Program-made: the position numbers and the translations under genes
Origin: Anaerolineae bacterium
GTDB lineage: Bacteria; Chloroflexota; Anaerolineae; B4-G1
Assembly (NCBI GenBank): GCA_016783285.1
Contig: JADHWW010000069.1
Span: 1-11,435 of the forward strand
Reading direction: 5' to 3'
DNA: 11,435 bases
The notes under the pieces: generated by a model
What the model was told of the DNA's origin: nothing
The model's input: only the letters and a program-made list of their open reading frames with translations
Databases searched by the model: none
Shown: positions 6,450 to 11,435 of the stretch, in pieces
How the letters are laid out: every line of letters starts with the position of its first letter
Position numbering within the stretch: the first letter of the stretch is position 1

Positions 6450-9284
6450 CTACCCCAGCGATGCCAATCGCTCCTCCAACTTTGCCTGCTCGGTTTGCAG
6501 GCCGGCCAGTTTGTCCCGTTCGCGCTGGACGACGTGCGCGGGGGCCCTCTGCGCGAACTGTCCCGCCAGCAACTTTTCGCTGCGGGCAATGCGACCCTCG
6601 ATGGCAGTCAACTCGGACGACAGTTTCTCCCGCTCCGCCTCCAGGTCCACCAGCGCGGCCAGCCCTTCGGCTTCGCTCAGGACAAGTGGCAGGTAGCAGA
6701 CGACGTCGCCGCCGACGATGGTCGCTGCCCGGGTTGGTGGTTGGATGGTGGGTTGGATGGTTAGTTGGTTGGGATCGAGTTTGGCCAGGGAGCATAGGAT
6801 TGCGCGCTGTTCGTCCAGCCACCCGGAGGCGTCACCCGCCGCGACGAGGGCCGGGATGCGCTTGCCGGGGGTCACGTTGTACTCGGCCCGCCGGTTGCGG
6901 ATGCCTCGGGTGAGCGCCATCACCAACTCTGTATGCTCCTCGGCCTCCTCGTCCAGAAAGGCTGTGTCCGGCTCCGGCCAGCGGGCCATCATCAGCGCCT
7001 CGCCCCCACGTGTTTCGCCGGGCAACGCTTGCCAGATTGCCTCGGTGACGAACGGCATGAACGGGTGCAGCAATCGCAGCGATGTCTCCAACACGTGGAG
7101 CAAGACGGCCTGCGGGACCGACTTGTCCGCTGCCTCATCGTAGAGGCGCACCTTGCTGGCCTCAAGATACCAGTCGCAGTACTCACCCCACAGGAAATCG
7201 TGGATCTGGCGGCCGGCCTCGCCGTATTGATAGTTCTCAAAGAGACGAGTCACGTTCTGGATGAGGCGGTTGAGGCGCGAAAGGATCCACCGGTCGGGAA
7301 GCAAGAGAGTGGAGAATGAAGGATGGAGAATGGAGGTTGGCTCTTCATTCTCCATTCTCCCATTCTCTATTCTCTCATCCTCCAAGTTCGACAGAACAAA
7401 GCGGGCCGCCTGCCAAATCTTGTTGCTAAAGTTGCGGGCACTCTCCAGCCGGCGCGGGTCGAGGTTCATGTCCAGGCCAGGGGTGGAAGTGGTCAGCAAG
7501 GTGTAGCGAAGGGCGTCCGCGCCAAAGTCCTTGATGATGTGAAGAGGATCGTAGAGATGAGCACCAGGCATGGACTTGTGGATTCTCCTTCCCTCCTCGT
7601 TGCGCACCAGACCGTGCAGGTAGACGGTGGCGTAGGGGGTCTGGCCGGTCATCTCGATGCCCAACATCATCTCCCGTGCCACCCAGAAGAACAGGATGTC
7701 GTAGCCAGTCTCACGCACATCGGTAGGATAGTAGCGGCGGTAGTCAGGCGCGCCGGTGTCCGGCCAGCCGAGGGTGGAGAAGGGCCATAGGCCGGAGGAG
7801 AACCAGGTATCCAGCACGTCATCGTCCTGGTGAATGTTCGCGCTGCCACAGTGGGCGCACGCGGTGGGGTCGGCCATCCCTTCGGCTGGGTTTATCCTGA
7901 GCAAAGTCGAAGGGCTCAGGGCATGCTCGCAGGTCTGCTCGCCGCAGTCGTCGCAGTACCAGACGGGAATGCGGTGGCCCCACCACAGTTGGCGGCTGAT
8001 GCACCACGGGCGGATGTTTTCCATCCAGTGGAAGAAACGCTTCTCCTCCCGCTCCGGGATGATAGTCGTGCTGCCCTCGCGCACCGCCTCCATCGCGGCC
8101 TCGGCCAACGGTTCCACATTCACGAACCACTGCGTGGAGATGCGCGGCTCAATGTCGGTGTGGCAGCGCTCGCAGGTGCCCACGGCGTGGAAGTAGGGCT
8201 CAATCTTGACGAGCAGCCCTTCCTTCTCAAAGTCGGCGACGATGTTGCGGCGGCACTCGAAGCGATCCTGCCCAGCGTAGGGACCGCCCAGTTCATTGAT
8301 ATGGGCTGTCTCGGTCATCACGTCCACCGCTTCCAGGCCATGGCGGATGCCGATCTCGTTGTCGGTGGGGTCGTGCGCGGGTGTTACCTTGACCGCGCCG
8401 GTACCGAACTCTGGTTCCACTGCCTCGTCCGCGATGATGGGGATGCGGCGACCGATGGCCGGCAGGACAGCGGTCTTGCCGATGAGACGCCGCCAGCGGG
8501 AGTCGTCGGGGTGGACGGCGACGGCGGTGTCGCCCAGGATGGTCTCTGGGCGGGTGGTCGCCATCTCGATGAACTCGGTCGCGCCCTCGGCCCACTTGCC
8601 ACTGCCCCACCTCTCTCGTGGCCCATCCCAGTCGCCGTTGAGGATGGGGTAGCGGACGTGCCAGAGATGACTGGCACGTTCCTCTGGGATCACTTCCAGG
8701 TCAGAGATGGCGCTGGTACAGCGGGGGCACCAGTTGACCAGGTAGGTGCCCCGGTAGATGAGCCCCTTCTTGTAGAGGCGCACGAAGGCGGTGCGCACGG
8801 CGTGGGAGAGGCCCTCGTCGAGGGTGAATCGCTCCCGCGTCCAGTCGCACGAGACGCCCAGCCGCTTGGTTTGCTCGGTGATGCGGGTGTGGTAGACGTC
8901 CTTCCATTCCCACACTTTGGCGACGAATCTCTCACGCCCCAGATCGTGGCGCGTAAGTCCTTCCTTGGCCAATTCGCGTTCGACGACATTCTGGGTGGCG
9001 ATGCCGGCGTGGTCGGAGCCGGGCAGGAAGAGGGTCTCGAAGCCACGCATGCGATAGTAGCGTGTCATCAGGTCTTCGACGGCGGCGACCATGGCGTGAC
9101 CTAAATGTAGAGCCCCCGTAATATTCGGAGGTGGGAGCGTAAGACAAAATCGGGGGCCGTCCTCCGAGGCCAGGTCCAGCTCGACCTGCTTTTCGGGGCG
9201 GAAGTAGCCCTGCTCCTCCCACCACTGGTAGATGCGTTCTTCGTGCTCTTTGGGGTTGTAGGTTTTGGAGAGTTTGTCGGTCAT
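6450..9284 (-). CDS. valS: Valyl-tRNA synthetase
   Basis: This class I synthetase charges tRNA-Val in the cytosol and proofreads threonine mischarging. The 944-residue product has the [13 protein letters not shown] signature (HIGH motif as HLGH, 60-63), the editing domain with [18 protein letters not shown] and [39 protein letters not shown], and the anticodon-binding WILSRLN...[10 protein letters not shown] region. The C-terminal arm is a predicted coiled coil ([20 protein letters not shown]). The KMSKS loop is divergent (RIHKS, 567-571). Four repeat-derived segments are built in: about residues 455-470, 635-661, 838-851 and 867-875. The start is ATG 9284, with AAGGAG eight bases upstream. 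It follows the AAA ATPase by 25 bp and may be co-transcribed with it. The frame is intact, so it is probably functional. Confidence 0.97.
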   Translation of the reverse strand: MTDKLSKTYNPKEHEERIYQWWEEQGYFRPEKQVELDLASEDGPRFCLTLPPPNITGALHLGHAMVAAVEDLMTRYYRMRGFETLFLPGSDHAGIATQNVVERELAKEGLTRHDLGRERFVAKVWEWKDVYHTRITEQTKRLGVSCDWTRERFTLDEGLSHAVRTAFVRLYKKGLIYRGTYLVNWCPRCTSAISDLEVIPEERASHLWHVRYPILNGDWDGPRERWGSGKWAEGATEFIEMATTRPETILGDTAVAVHPDDSRWRRLIGKTAVLPAIGRRIPIIADEAVEPEFGTGAVKVTPAHDPTDNEIGIRHGLEAVDVMTETAHINELGGPYAGQDRFECRRNIVADFEKEGLLVKIEPYFHAVGTCERCHTDIEPRISTQWFVNVEPLAEAAMEAVREGSTTIIPEREEKRFFHWMENIRPWCISRQLWWGHRIPVWYCDDCGEQTCEHALSPSTLLRINPAEGMADPTACAHCGSANIHQDDDVLDTWFSSGLWPFSTLGWPDTGAPDYRRYYPTDVRETGYDILFFWVAREMMLGIEMTGQTPYATVYLHGLVRNEEGRRIHKSMPGAHLYDPLHIIKDFGADALRYTLLTTSTPGLDMNLDPRRLESARNFSNKIWQAARFVLSNLEDERIENGRMENEEPTSILHPSFSTLLLPDRWILSRLNRLIQNVTRLFENYQYGEAGRQIHDFLWGEYCDWYLEASKVRLYDEAADKSVPQAVLLHVLETSLRLLHPFMPFVTEAIWQALPGETRGGEALMMARWPEPDTAFLDEEAEEHTELVMALTRGIRNRRAEYNVTPGKRIPALVAAGDASGWLDEQRAILCSLAKLDPNQLTIQPTIQPPTRAATIVGGDVVCYLPLVLSEAEGLAALVDLEAEREKLSSELTAIEGRIARSEKLLAGQFAQRAPAHVVQRERDKLAGLQTEQAKLEERLASLG
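6663..6686. repeat. Short dispersed repeat in valS coiled-coil region
   Basis: CCCTTCGGCTTCGCTCAGG followed by ACAAG encodes LVLSEAEG between YLPL and [10 protein letters not shown]. Ordinary valyl-tRNA synthetases run nearly directly from YLPL to a (G)LVDLE stretch, so this is an in-frame insert. It belongs to the same family as 2181-2223 and 7878-7921. Confidence 0.65.
6732..6773. repeat. GGTTGGATGGT tandem-like repeat in valS
   Basis: The 11-mer GGTTGGATGGT occurs at 6739-6749 and again at 6751-6761, flanked by further GGTTGG units. On the coding strand it gives a [13 protein letters not shown] stretch, a low-complexity replacement of a variable loop before the [11 protein letters not shown] strand. 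Confidence 0.65.
7304..7383. repeat. GAGAATG-type repeat forming an imperfect palindrome in valS
   Basis: The left part carries GGAGAATGAAGGATGGAGAA units and the right part their near complement (CATTCTCCATTCTCCCATTC), around GTTGGCT. It encodes an acidic/polar stretch ([16 protein letters not shown], about residues 635-661) between the conserved FVLSNL and DRWILSRL blocks. The segment is low-complexity, unlike the rest of the protein, and resembles dispersed ATTCTCC repeats that I recall from Chloroflexota intergenic regions. Confidence 0.7.
7878..7921. repeat. Dispersed repeat (nested inverted repeats) inside the zinc-ribbon loop of valS
   Basis: CCCTTCG (7878-7884) pairs with CGAAGGG (7908-7914), and CCTGAGC (7896-7902) pairs with GCTCAGG (7914-7920), giving nested inverted repeats. 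It encodes [15 protein letters not shown] (about residues 455-470) between a CDDCG motif and the ACAHCG motif, which would lengthen the loop between two zinc-binding Cys pairs. Confidence 0.75.
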
Positions 9285-9309
9285 TGGTGATGCTCCTTTG
9301 CGTTATCGG

Positions 9310-10377
9310 TCAAGGACGAAAACCAATGCAGCGTGGCGGCCTGAAAAAGCCTTCCAACATTCGCTCGTAGATGCGATTGCGCACCACGCAGTTGCCATCC
9401 GGTCCCTCCTTGATCACGCCGATGAGATACAGTTCGGTGATGCGTCCGTCTAGCGCCCCGTAGGGTTCGAAAGGCACCTGCAAGCCCTCAGAGAGGATGC
9501 GCTGCAGATAGGCTTTAGCCCCCTGCTCCTGATCCAGGCGTGCTCTGATGTGAGAGAGGTTGCTGTCATTGGCTTTACTGCTCAAGATGTGTTCCTCGAC
9601 GGCACGGTCCACCAGTTCGACAGTAGCCCTGCCGATGCCCTCCCTGGCTTGCCAGCCCTCCAGCGTTGCGCACACCTTCTGCGTGAGGTACGGTTGCCCC
9701 GACGTCCACCAATAGATGCGCTCGTGCACTGCGTCACTGGCCGCCACACCCGCCAGCGTGAGGTTCTCGGTCAGTTGGCGTGTCTGGCGCGGGGTGAACT
9801 CCTCCATGCGCACCTCCTGCCCGACGTTGAAGGGGGAGAGGCTGGGATCTTTGATCAATTTTCGCGGGTCGGTGGCGCCAACCAGGATGAAGATGAGGTT
9901 GCGTAGAGCCGGGAGACCGGCCCGGGCGTTGTACAGCGCACGCAGGGCGCTGAAGAAACCATCGGAAAAGGGTAGGCGGCGCGTGCTGTCAATTTCGTCG
10001 AAGACAAACACCGTCTTGCGCGGCCTAAACTGTGCCGCTTCGACCAGGAGAGCGTACATTCCACCTTGATCTACAATCCTGGGCACCTGGTCGAGGCCAA
10101 GATGTCTGGCGACGTCTCCACTGAGCGTTTCATACCATCTGCTCCTTTCCATACCGGCCAGCCTCGACAGGTCAACCCAAACGAAACTGTACTCCTCCGG
10201 CAACCCTGTCGCCAGCCTGTGCAGAAGGCAAGACTTGCCCATCTGGCGCGCGACGATGAGGTGTACCAGTTCCTTATGCTCGACAAGATCCAGAACCAGA
10301 CTATCTGCCTCACGCTCAACATAAGTCGGTGAATCGGGTGGGATCGCTCCCCCGGCTTGAAATATTCTACTTCTCAT
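9310..10377 (-). CDS. Stand-alone AAA-like (AAA_35-type) ATPase
   Basis: The 355-residue product has the N-terminal signature GGAIPPDSPTYVEREAD (9-25) typical of AAA-like STAND-related ATPases. A short Walker A, RQMGKSCLL (44-52), follows, then Walker B VFVFDEID (123-130), a sensor-like LVGATDPRKLI (165-175), WWTSGQPYLTQKVC (223-236), and a winged-helix-like C-terminus ending NRIYERMLEGFF. In many relatives this module is fused to WD40, TPR, TIR or CHAT effector domains; here the protein stops after the ATPase, so its partner is unknown. ATG 10377 is preferred to ATG 10380, because GGGAGG ends four bases before the former and one before the latter. A strong promoter lies about 180 nt upstream. 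valS follows closely, but a functional link is not evident. Confidence 0.85.
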   Translation of the reverse strand: MRSRIFQAGGAIPPDSPTYVEREADSLVLDLVEHKELVHLIVARQMGKSCLLHRLATGLPEEYSFVWVDLSRLAGMERSRWYETLSGDVARHLGLDQVPRIVDQGGMYALLVEAAQFRPRKTVFVFDEIDSTRRLPFSDGFFSALRALYNARAGLPALRNLIFILVGATDPRKLIKDPSLSPFNVGQEVRMEEFTPRQTRQLTENLTLAGVAASDAVHERIYWWTSGQPYLTQKVCATLEGWQAREGIGRATVELVDRAVEEHILSSKANDSNLSHIRARLDQEQGAKAYLQRILSEGLQVPFEPYGALDGRITELYLIGVIKEGPDGNCVVRNRIYERMLEGFFRPPRCIGFRP

Positions 10378-10399
10378 CATACCTCCCTTCTTAGCAAAA

Positions 10400-10423
10400 G
10401 CCCCTTCCGTCCAGGGACGAAAA
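10400..10423 (+). repeat. Copy A of a 24-nt repeat related to the downstream terminator hairpin
   Basis: This stretch matches the minus strand of 10645-10622 with three mismatches in 24 bases. The two copies are inverted relative to each other and bracket the AAA promoter and leader. In this copy the hairpin has decayed to a 5-bp stem, CGTCC/GGACG. It lies shortly before the ribosome-binding site of the AAA gene. Confidence 0.55.
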
Positions 10424-10456
10424 CTGGTTGCTCGTTGCTGGTTTCTGGTTCTCGAG
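10424..10456. repeat. Degenerate CTGGTT/GCTCG repeat in the AAA leader
   Basis: The plus strand reads CTGGTTGCTCGTTGCTGGTT followed by TCTGGTTCTCG, an irregular tandem of CTGGTT and GCTCGTT units. It resembles low-complexity intergenic repeats that I recall from Chloroflexota. It lies in the leader of the AAA gene, downstream of a small upstream ORF. Confidence 0.5.
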
Positions 10457-10467
10457 TTCGTTCGGGT

Positions 10468-10521
10468 TCACCGCCGCCAGTCCTTCCGCGGCAATCTCAC
10501 TGTCAGTTTCACTACTCCCAT
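10468..10521 (-). CDS. Possible 17-codon leader ORF upstream of the AAA gene
   Basis: ATG at 10521 is preceded by GGAGG with eight bases between, a good ribosome-binding site, and encodes MGVVKLTVRLPRKDWRR before a TGA at 10470-10468. It lies inside the predicted transcript between the promoter and the AAA start, ending about 90 bases before it. The sequence has the look of an RHH-type first strand (VKLTVRLP), so it may be a decayed DNA-binding protein or a real leader peptide. Continuation in the other frames does not restore an RHH domain. No function can be assigned. Confidence 0.3.
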   Translation of the reverse strand: MGVVKLTVRLPRKDWRR

Positions 10522-10565
10522 CTTGTTCGCCTCCACACAGAATGTGCCACTATGATAGCATATCC

Positions 10566-10594
10566 ATTTTACCCGCATTGAGCCCACTCGTCAA
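10566..10594 (-). promoter_or_regulatory. Sigma-A-type promoter of the AAA ATPase gene
   Basis: On the minus strand TTGACG (10594-10589, five of six consensus bases) and TAAAAT (10571-10566, five of six) are separated by exactly 17 bases. Transcription would begin near 10559, giving a leader of about 180 nt. It lies right behind the terminator hairpin of the preceding unit. This is the best promoter match noticed in the window. Confidence 0.6.
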
Positions 10595-10601
10595 GTGGGC
10601 T
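10581..10601. promoter_or_regulatory. Palindrome centred on the -35 box: candidate operator
   Basis: AGCCCACT (10581-10588) and AGTGGGCT (10594-10601) are perfect 8-bp inverted arms around a 5-nt centre. The -35 hexamer TTGACG occupies the centre plus the first base of one arm. A dimeric regulator bound here would block RNA polymerase. No poly-T follows, so a terminator role is less likely. The regulator itself is not identified. Confidence 0.45.
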
Positions 10602-10614
10602 GCCGTATCATGCG

Positions 10615-10645
10615 AAAACCCTTTCCGTTCCTGGACGGAAAGGGC
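10615..10645 (-). terminator. Rho-independent terminator after the sigma/PT-tail region
   Basis: On the minus strand CCCTTTCCGT (10644-10635) pairs perfectly with ACGGAAAGGG (10628-10619) around a 6-nt loop and is followed at once by TTTT (10618-10615). It lies about 30 bp after the stop of the Pro/Thr-rich frame and just before the AAA promoter, the expected place for a unit boundary. The T-run is short, so termination may be modest. Confidence 0.55.
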
Positions 10646-10676
10646 ACATGTGACGTTCTTGACTACCTTGCCGACG

Positions 10677-10892
10677 TTAGGGCATCCTGGTCGGCGTTGG
10701 CGTCGGCGCCTCGGTTGGCTGCGAGGACCCAGTTGGCTCAGTTGGTTCAGGTGGTTGAGGTGGCTCGGGCGGCTCCGGTGGTTCGGGCGTCAGGGTCGGT
10801 GTCGGTGTCTCAGTTGGCTGGGACGGCTCAGTTGGTTTAGGCGTCTCGGTCGGTGTCGGCGTCCTGGTTGGCTGAGGCGTCTGCGGCCAGCC
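10677..10892 (-). pseudogene. Pro/Thr-rich repeat tail, remnant of a secreted or DUF5667-like protein
   Basis: In the frame ending at the stop 10677-10679 the sequence reads PQTPQPTRTPTPTETP and continues with PTEPSQPTETPTPT and EPPEPPEPPQPPEPTEPT blocks, about 70 residues of almost only Pro, Thr and Glu. Such tails follow the DUF5667-type proteins often encoded next to ECF sigma factors in Chloroflexota, and are usually exported linkers. Here no folded domain or signal peptide precedes it: the upstream DNA encodes sigma region 4 in another frame. The likeliest reading is a deletion that joined the sigma factor to the tail of the next gene. An open frame beginning at ATG 10961 exists, but its first 20 or so residues are antiframe to region 4. 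Confidence 0.5.
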
Positions 10893-11067
10893 CTCTGTGT
10901 TGCAGCGCCTTGACCGAGCCAACGGACTTGCCCAACGTGCGGGCCACTGTCTCGTTGGCAAGTCCCTCGAAGAGCTTCATAAGAATGACCTGGCGCTGGT
11001 CTTCGGTGAGACAGGCGATAGCAGCGGCAAGCCTCTGCTGGGTCAGTGTGCGTTCGGGGGCTTCCTC
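10837..11067 (-). pseudogene. ECF sigma factor region 4, out of frame with region 2
   Basis: From 11067 this frame reads EEAPERTLTQQRLAAAIACL, then TEDQRQVILMKLFEGLANET, then VARTLGKSVGSVKALQHRGL: a clear sigma-70 region 4 helix-turn-helix (LTEDQRQVILMKLFEGL...KSVGSVKALQHRGLA). It lacks its own start and is shifted by one base relative to the region 2 frame upstream (11043-11408). After HRGLAA the expected LRR-type end is replaced by DASANQ and a stop at 10837-10839, because the DNA here comes from the Pro/Thr tail. Region 4 itself looks well conserved, so the frame break is either recent or a sequencing error. Confidence 0.7.
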
Positions 11068-11408
11068 GGGTTAGTCGTGCTGGCTACCAGCCGTTCGTCC
11101 AGGGGAAGCATCGTGGCCCGTCCGCCCCGCCGGTGATAGTCCGTGACCAGGTTACGGGCGATGGTGTATAGCCAGGCCAGCAACGGACGGCCCCGGTAGG
11201 CGAGATGGTGACTTTTCTCTACCAGGCGCACAAAGACCTCGCTGGTCAGGTCCTCGGCTGTGGCAACGTCGCTCACGCGGTAAAAGATGTAGCGACAGAT
11301 GGCTGGCTGATGCCGATCGTAGATTTCAGCAAAGGCGGCGGGGTCTCCCTCTCTCACCCGCTGGATCAACCTGGCTTCGTCTTTGGGTGTATCATTGCAG
11401 AGGTCCAT
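11043..11408 (-). CDS. ECF-type sigma-70 factor, region 2 (frameshifted at its 3' end)
   Basis: The 121-residue frame holds sigma region 2: EARLIQRVREGDPAAFAEIYDRH (11-33 start), RYIFYRVSDVATAEDLTSEVFVRL (region 2.1-2.2 core, about 39-62) and the -10-recognition FRGRPLLAWLYTIARN-like block (YRGRPLLAWLYTIARNLV, 71-88) before YHRRGG. It would direct RNA polymerase to a small regulon, usually under control of an adjacent anti-sigma factor, which is not seen. After Asn113 (about 11070) it reads into RKPPNAH and a stop; region 4 continues in the next frame. Restoring one base near 11068-11070 would join them. The start at 11408 has no clear ribosome-binding site, and the frame stays open to the window edge at 11435, so the true start may lie outside. 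Confidence 0.8.
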   Translation of the reverse strand: MDLCNDTPKDEARLIQRVREGDPAAFAEIYDRHQPAICRYIFYRVSDVATAEDLTSEVFVRLVEKSHHLAYRGRPLLAWLYTIARNLVTDYHRRGGRATMLPLDERLVASTTNPRKPPNAH

Positions 11409-11435
11409 TTCGGGACGAGAGAGAGCAGAGGGGTC

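Noticed and set aside
6319..6822. N-terminal extension of the 12S subunit
   Set aside because: The extra residues are Arg/Pro-rich, antisense to the end of valS, and family members begin near MPVDPK. The GGAGG at 6326-6330 supports the start at 6318.
7830..9104. Plus-strand open frame of 424 codons
   Set aside because: It is fully antisense to valS. High GC at third positions keeps the opposite strand open; the translation shows no domain.
9314..9323. Direct repeat bounding the AAA gene as a mobile-element target duplication
   Set aside because: Only 10 bases match exactly (GGACGAAAAC, also 10415-10424), with weaker similarity around them. Chance or a dispersed repeat explains it, and no transposase is nearby.

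Overview
The window looks like a chromosomal segment of a Chloroflexota bacterium, probably Anaerolineae-like. This is an inference from several things seen together: moderately high GC, an AAA-like (AAA_35-type) ATPase, a Pro/Thr-repeat tail next to an ECF sigma factor, and many short dispersed repeats of the CCTGAGC...GTCGAAGGG and ATTCTCC types, some inside conserved genes. No rRNA or tRNA is visible to fix the taxonomy. Every gene I can support is on the minus strand, so transcription runs from right to left.

Layout in order of transcription. (1) 11408-10677 is a damaged region: an ECF sigma factor whose region 2 and region 4 lie in different frames, followed by a Pro/Thr-rich tail and a hairpin plus T-run (10615-10645) that looks like a terminator. 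(2) 10380-10600 is intergenic. It holds a good sigma-A-like promoter whose -35 box sits in the centre of a perfect palindrome, a roughly 180-nt leader with a 17-codon upstream ORF, and degenerate repeats. (3) 10377-9310 is a stand-alone AAA-like ATPase, followed 25 bp later by valS (9284-6450), which carries four repeat-derived in-frame segments. (4) 6450-6318 is a short intergenic region with a perfect 14-bp stem-loop and a likely promoter. (5) 6318-396 is a tightly packed operon: 12S-type carboxyltransferase (PccB/MmdA family), an M41-like metallopeptidase-fold protein, a cupin, a 5S-type carboxyltransferase (PycB/OadA family), a biotin carrier protein, a stand-alone B12-binding subunit of methylmalonyl-CoA mutase, and meaB. 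(6) 399-1 holds a transposase remnant and an inverted repeat.

Functionally the operon is a methylmalonyl-CoA / Wood-Werkman-type module. The 12S, 5S and 1.3S-like subunits together match methylmalonyl-CoA:oxaloacetate (pyruvate) transcarboxylase. The B12 subunit and the MeaB GTPase serve methylmalonyl-CoA mutase, which interconverts methylmalonyl-CoA and succinyl-CoA. No biotin carboxylase, membrane decarboxylase beta subunit, epimerase or mutase large subunit is in the window. The cupin and the M41-like protein are embedded in the operon with no obvious classical role there.

I see no CRISPR array, phage or defence island. The most unusual signals are the number of repeat-derived insertions inside essential genes, the palindrome over the AAA promoter, the frame-scrambled sigma factor, and the M41-like protein inside a propionate operon, where a three-copy heptamer carries a start codon in each unit.
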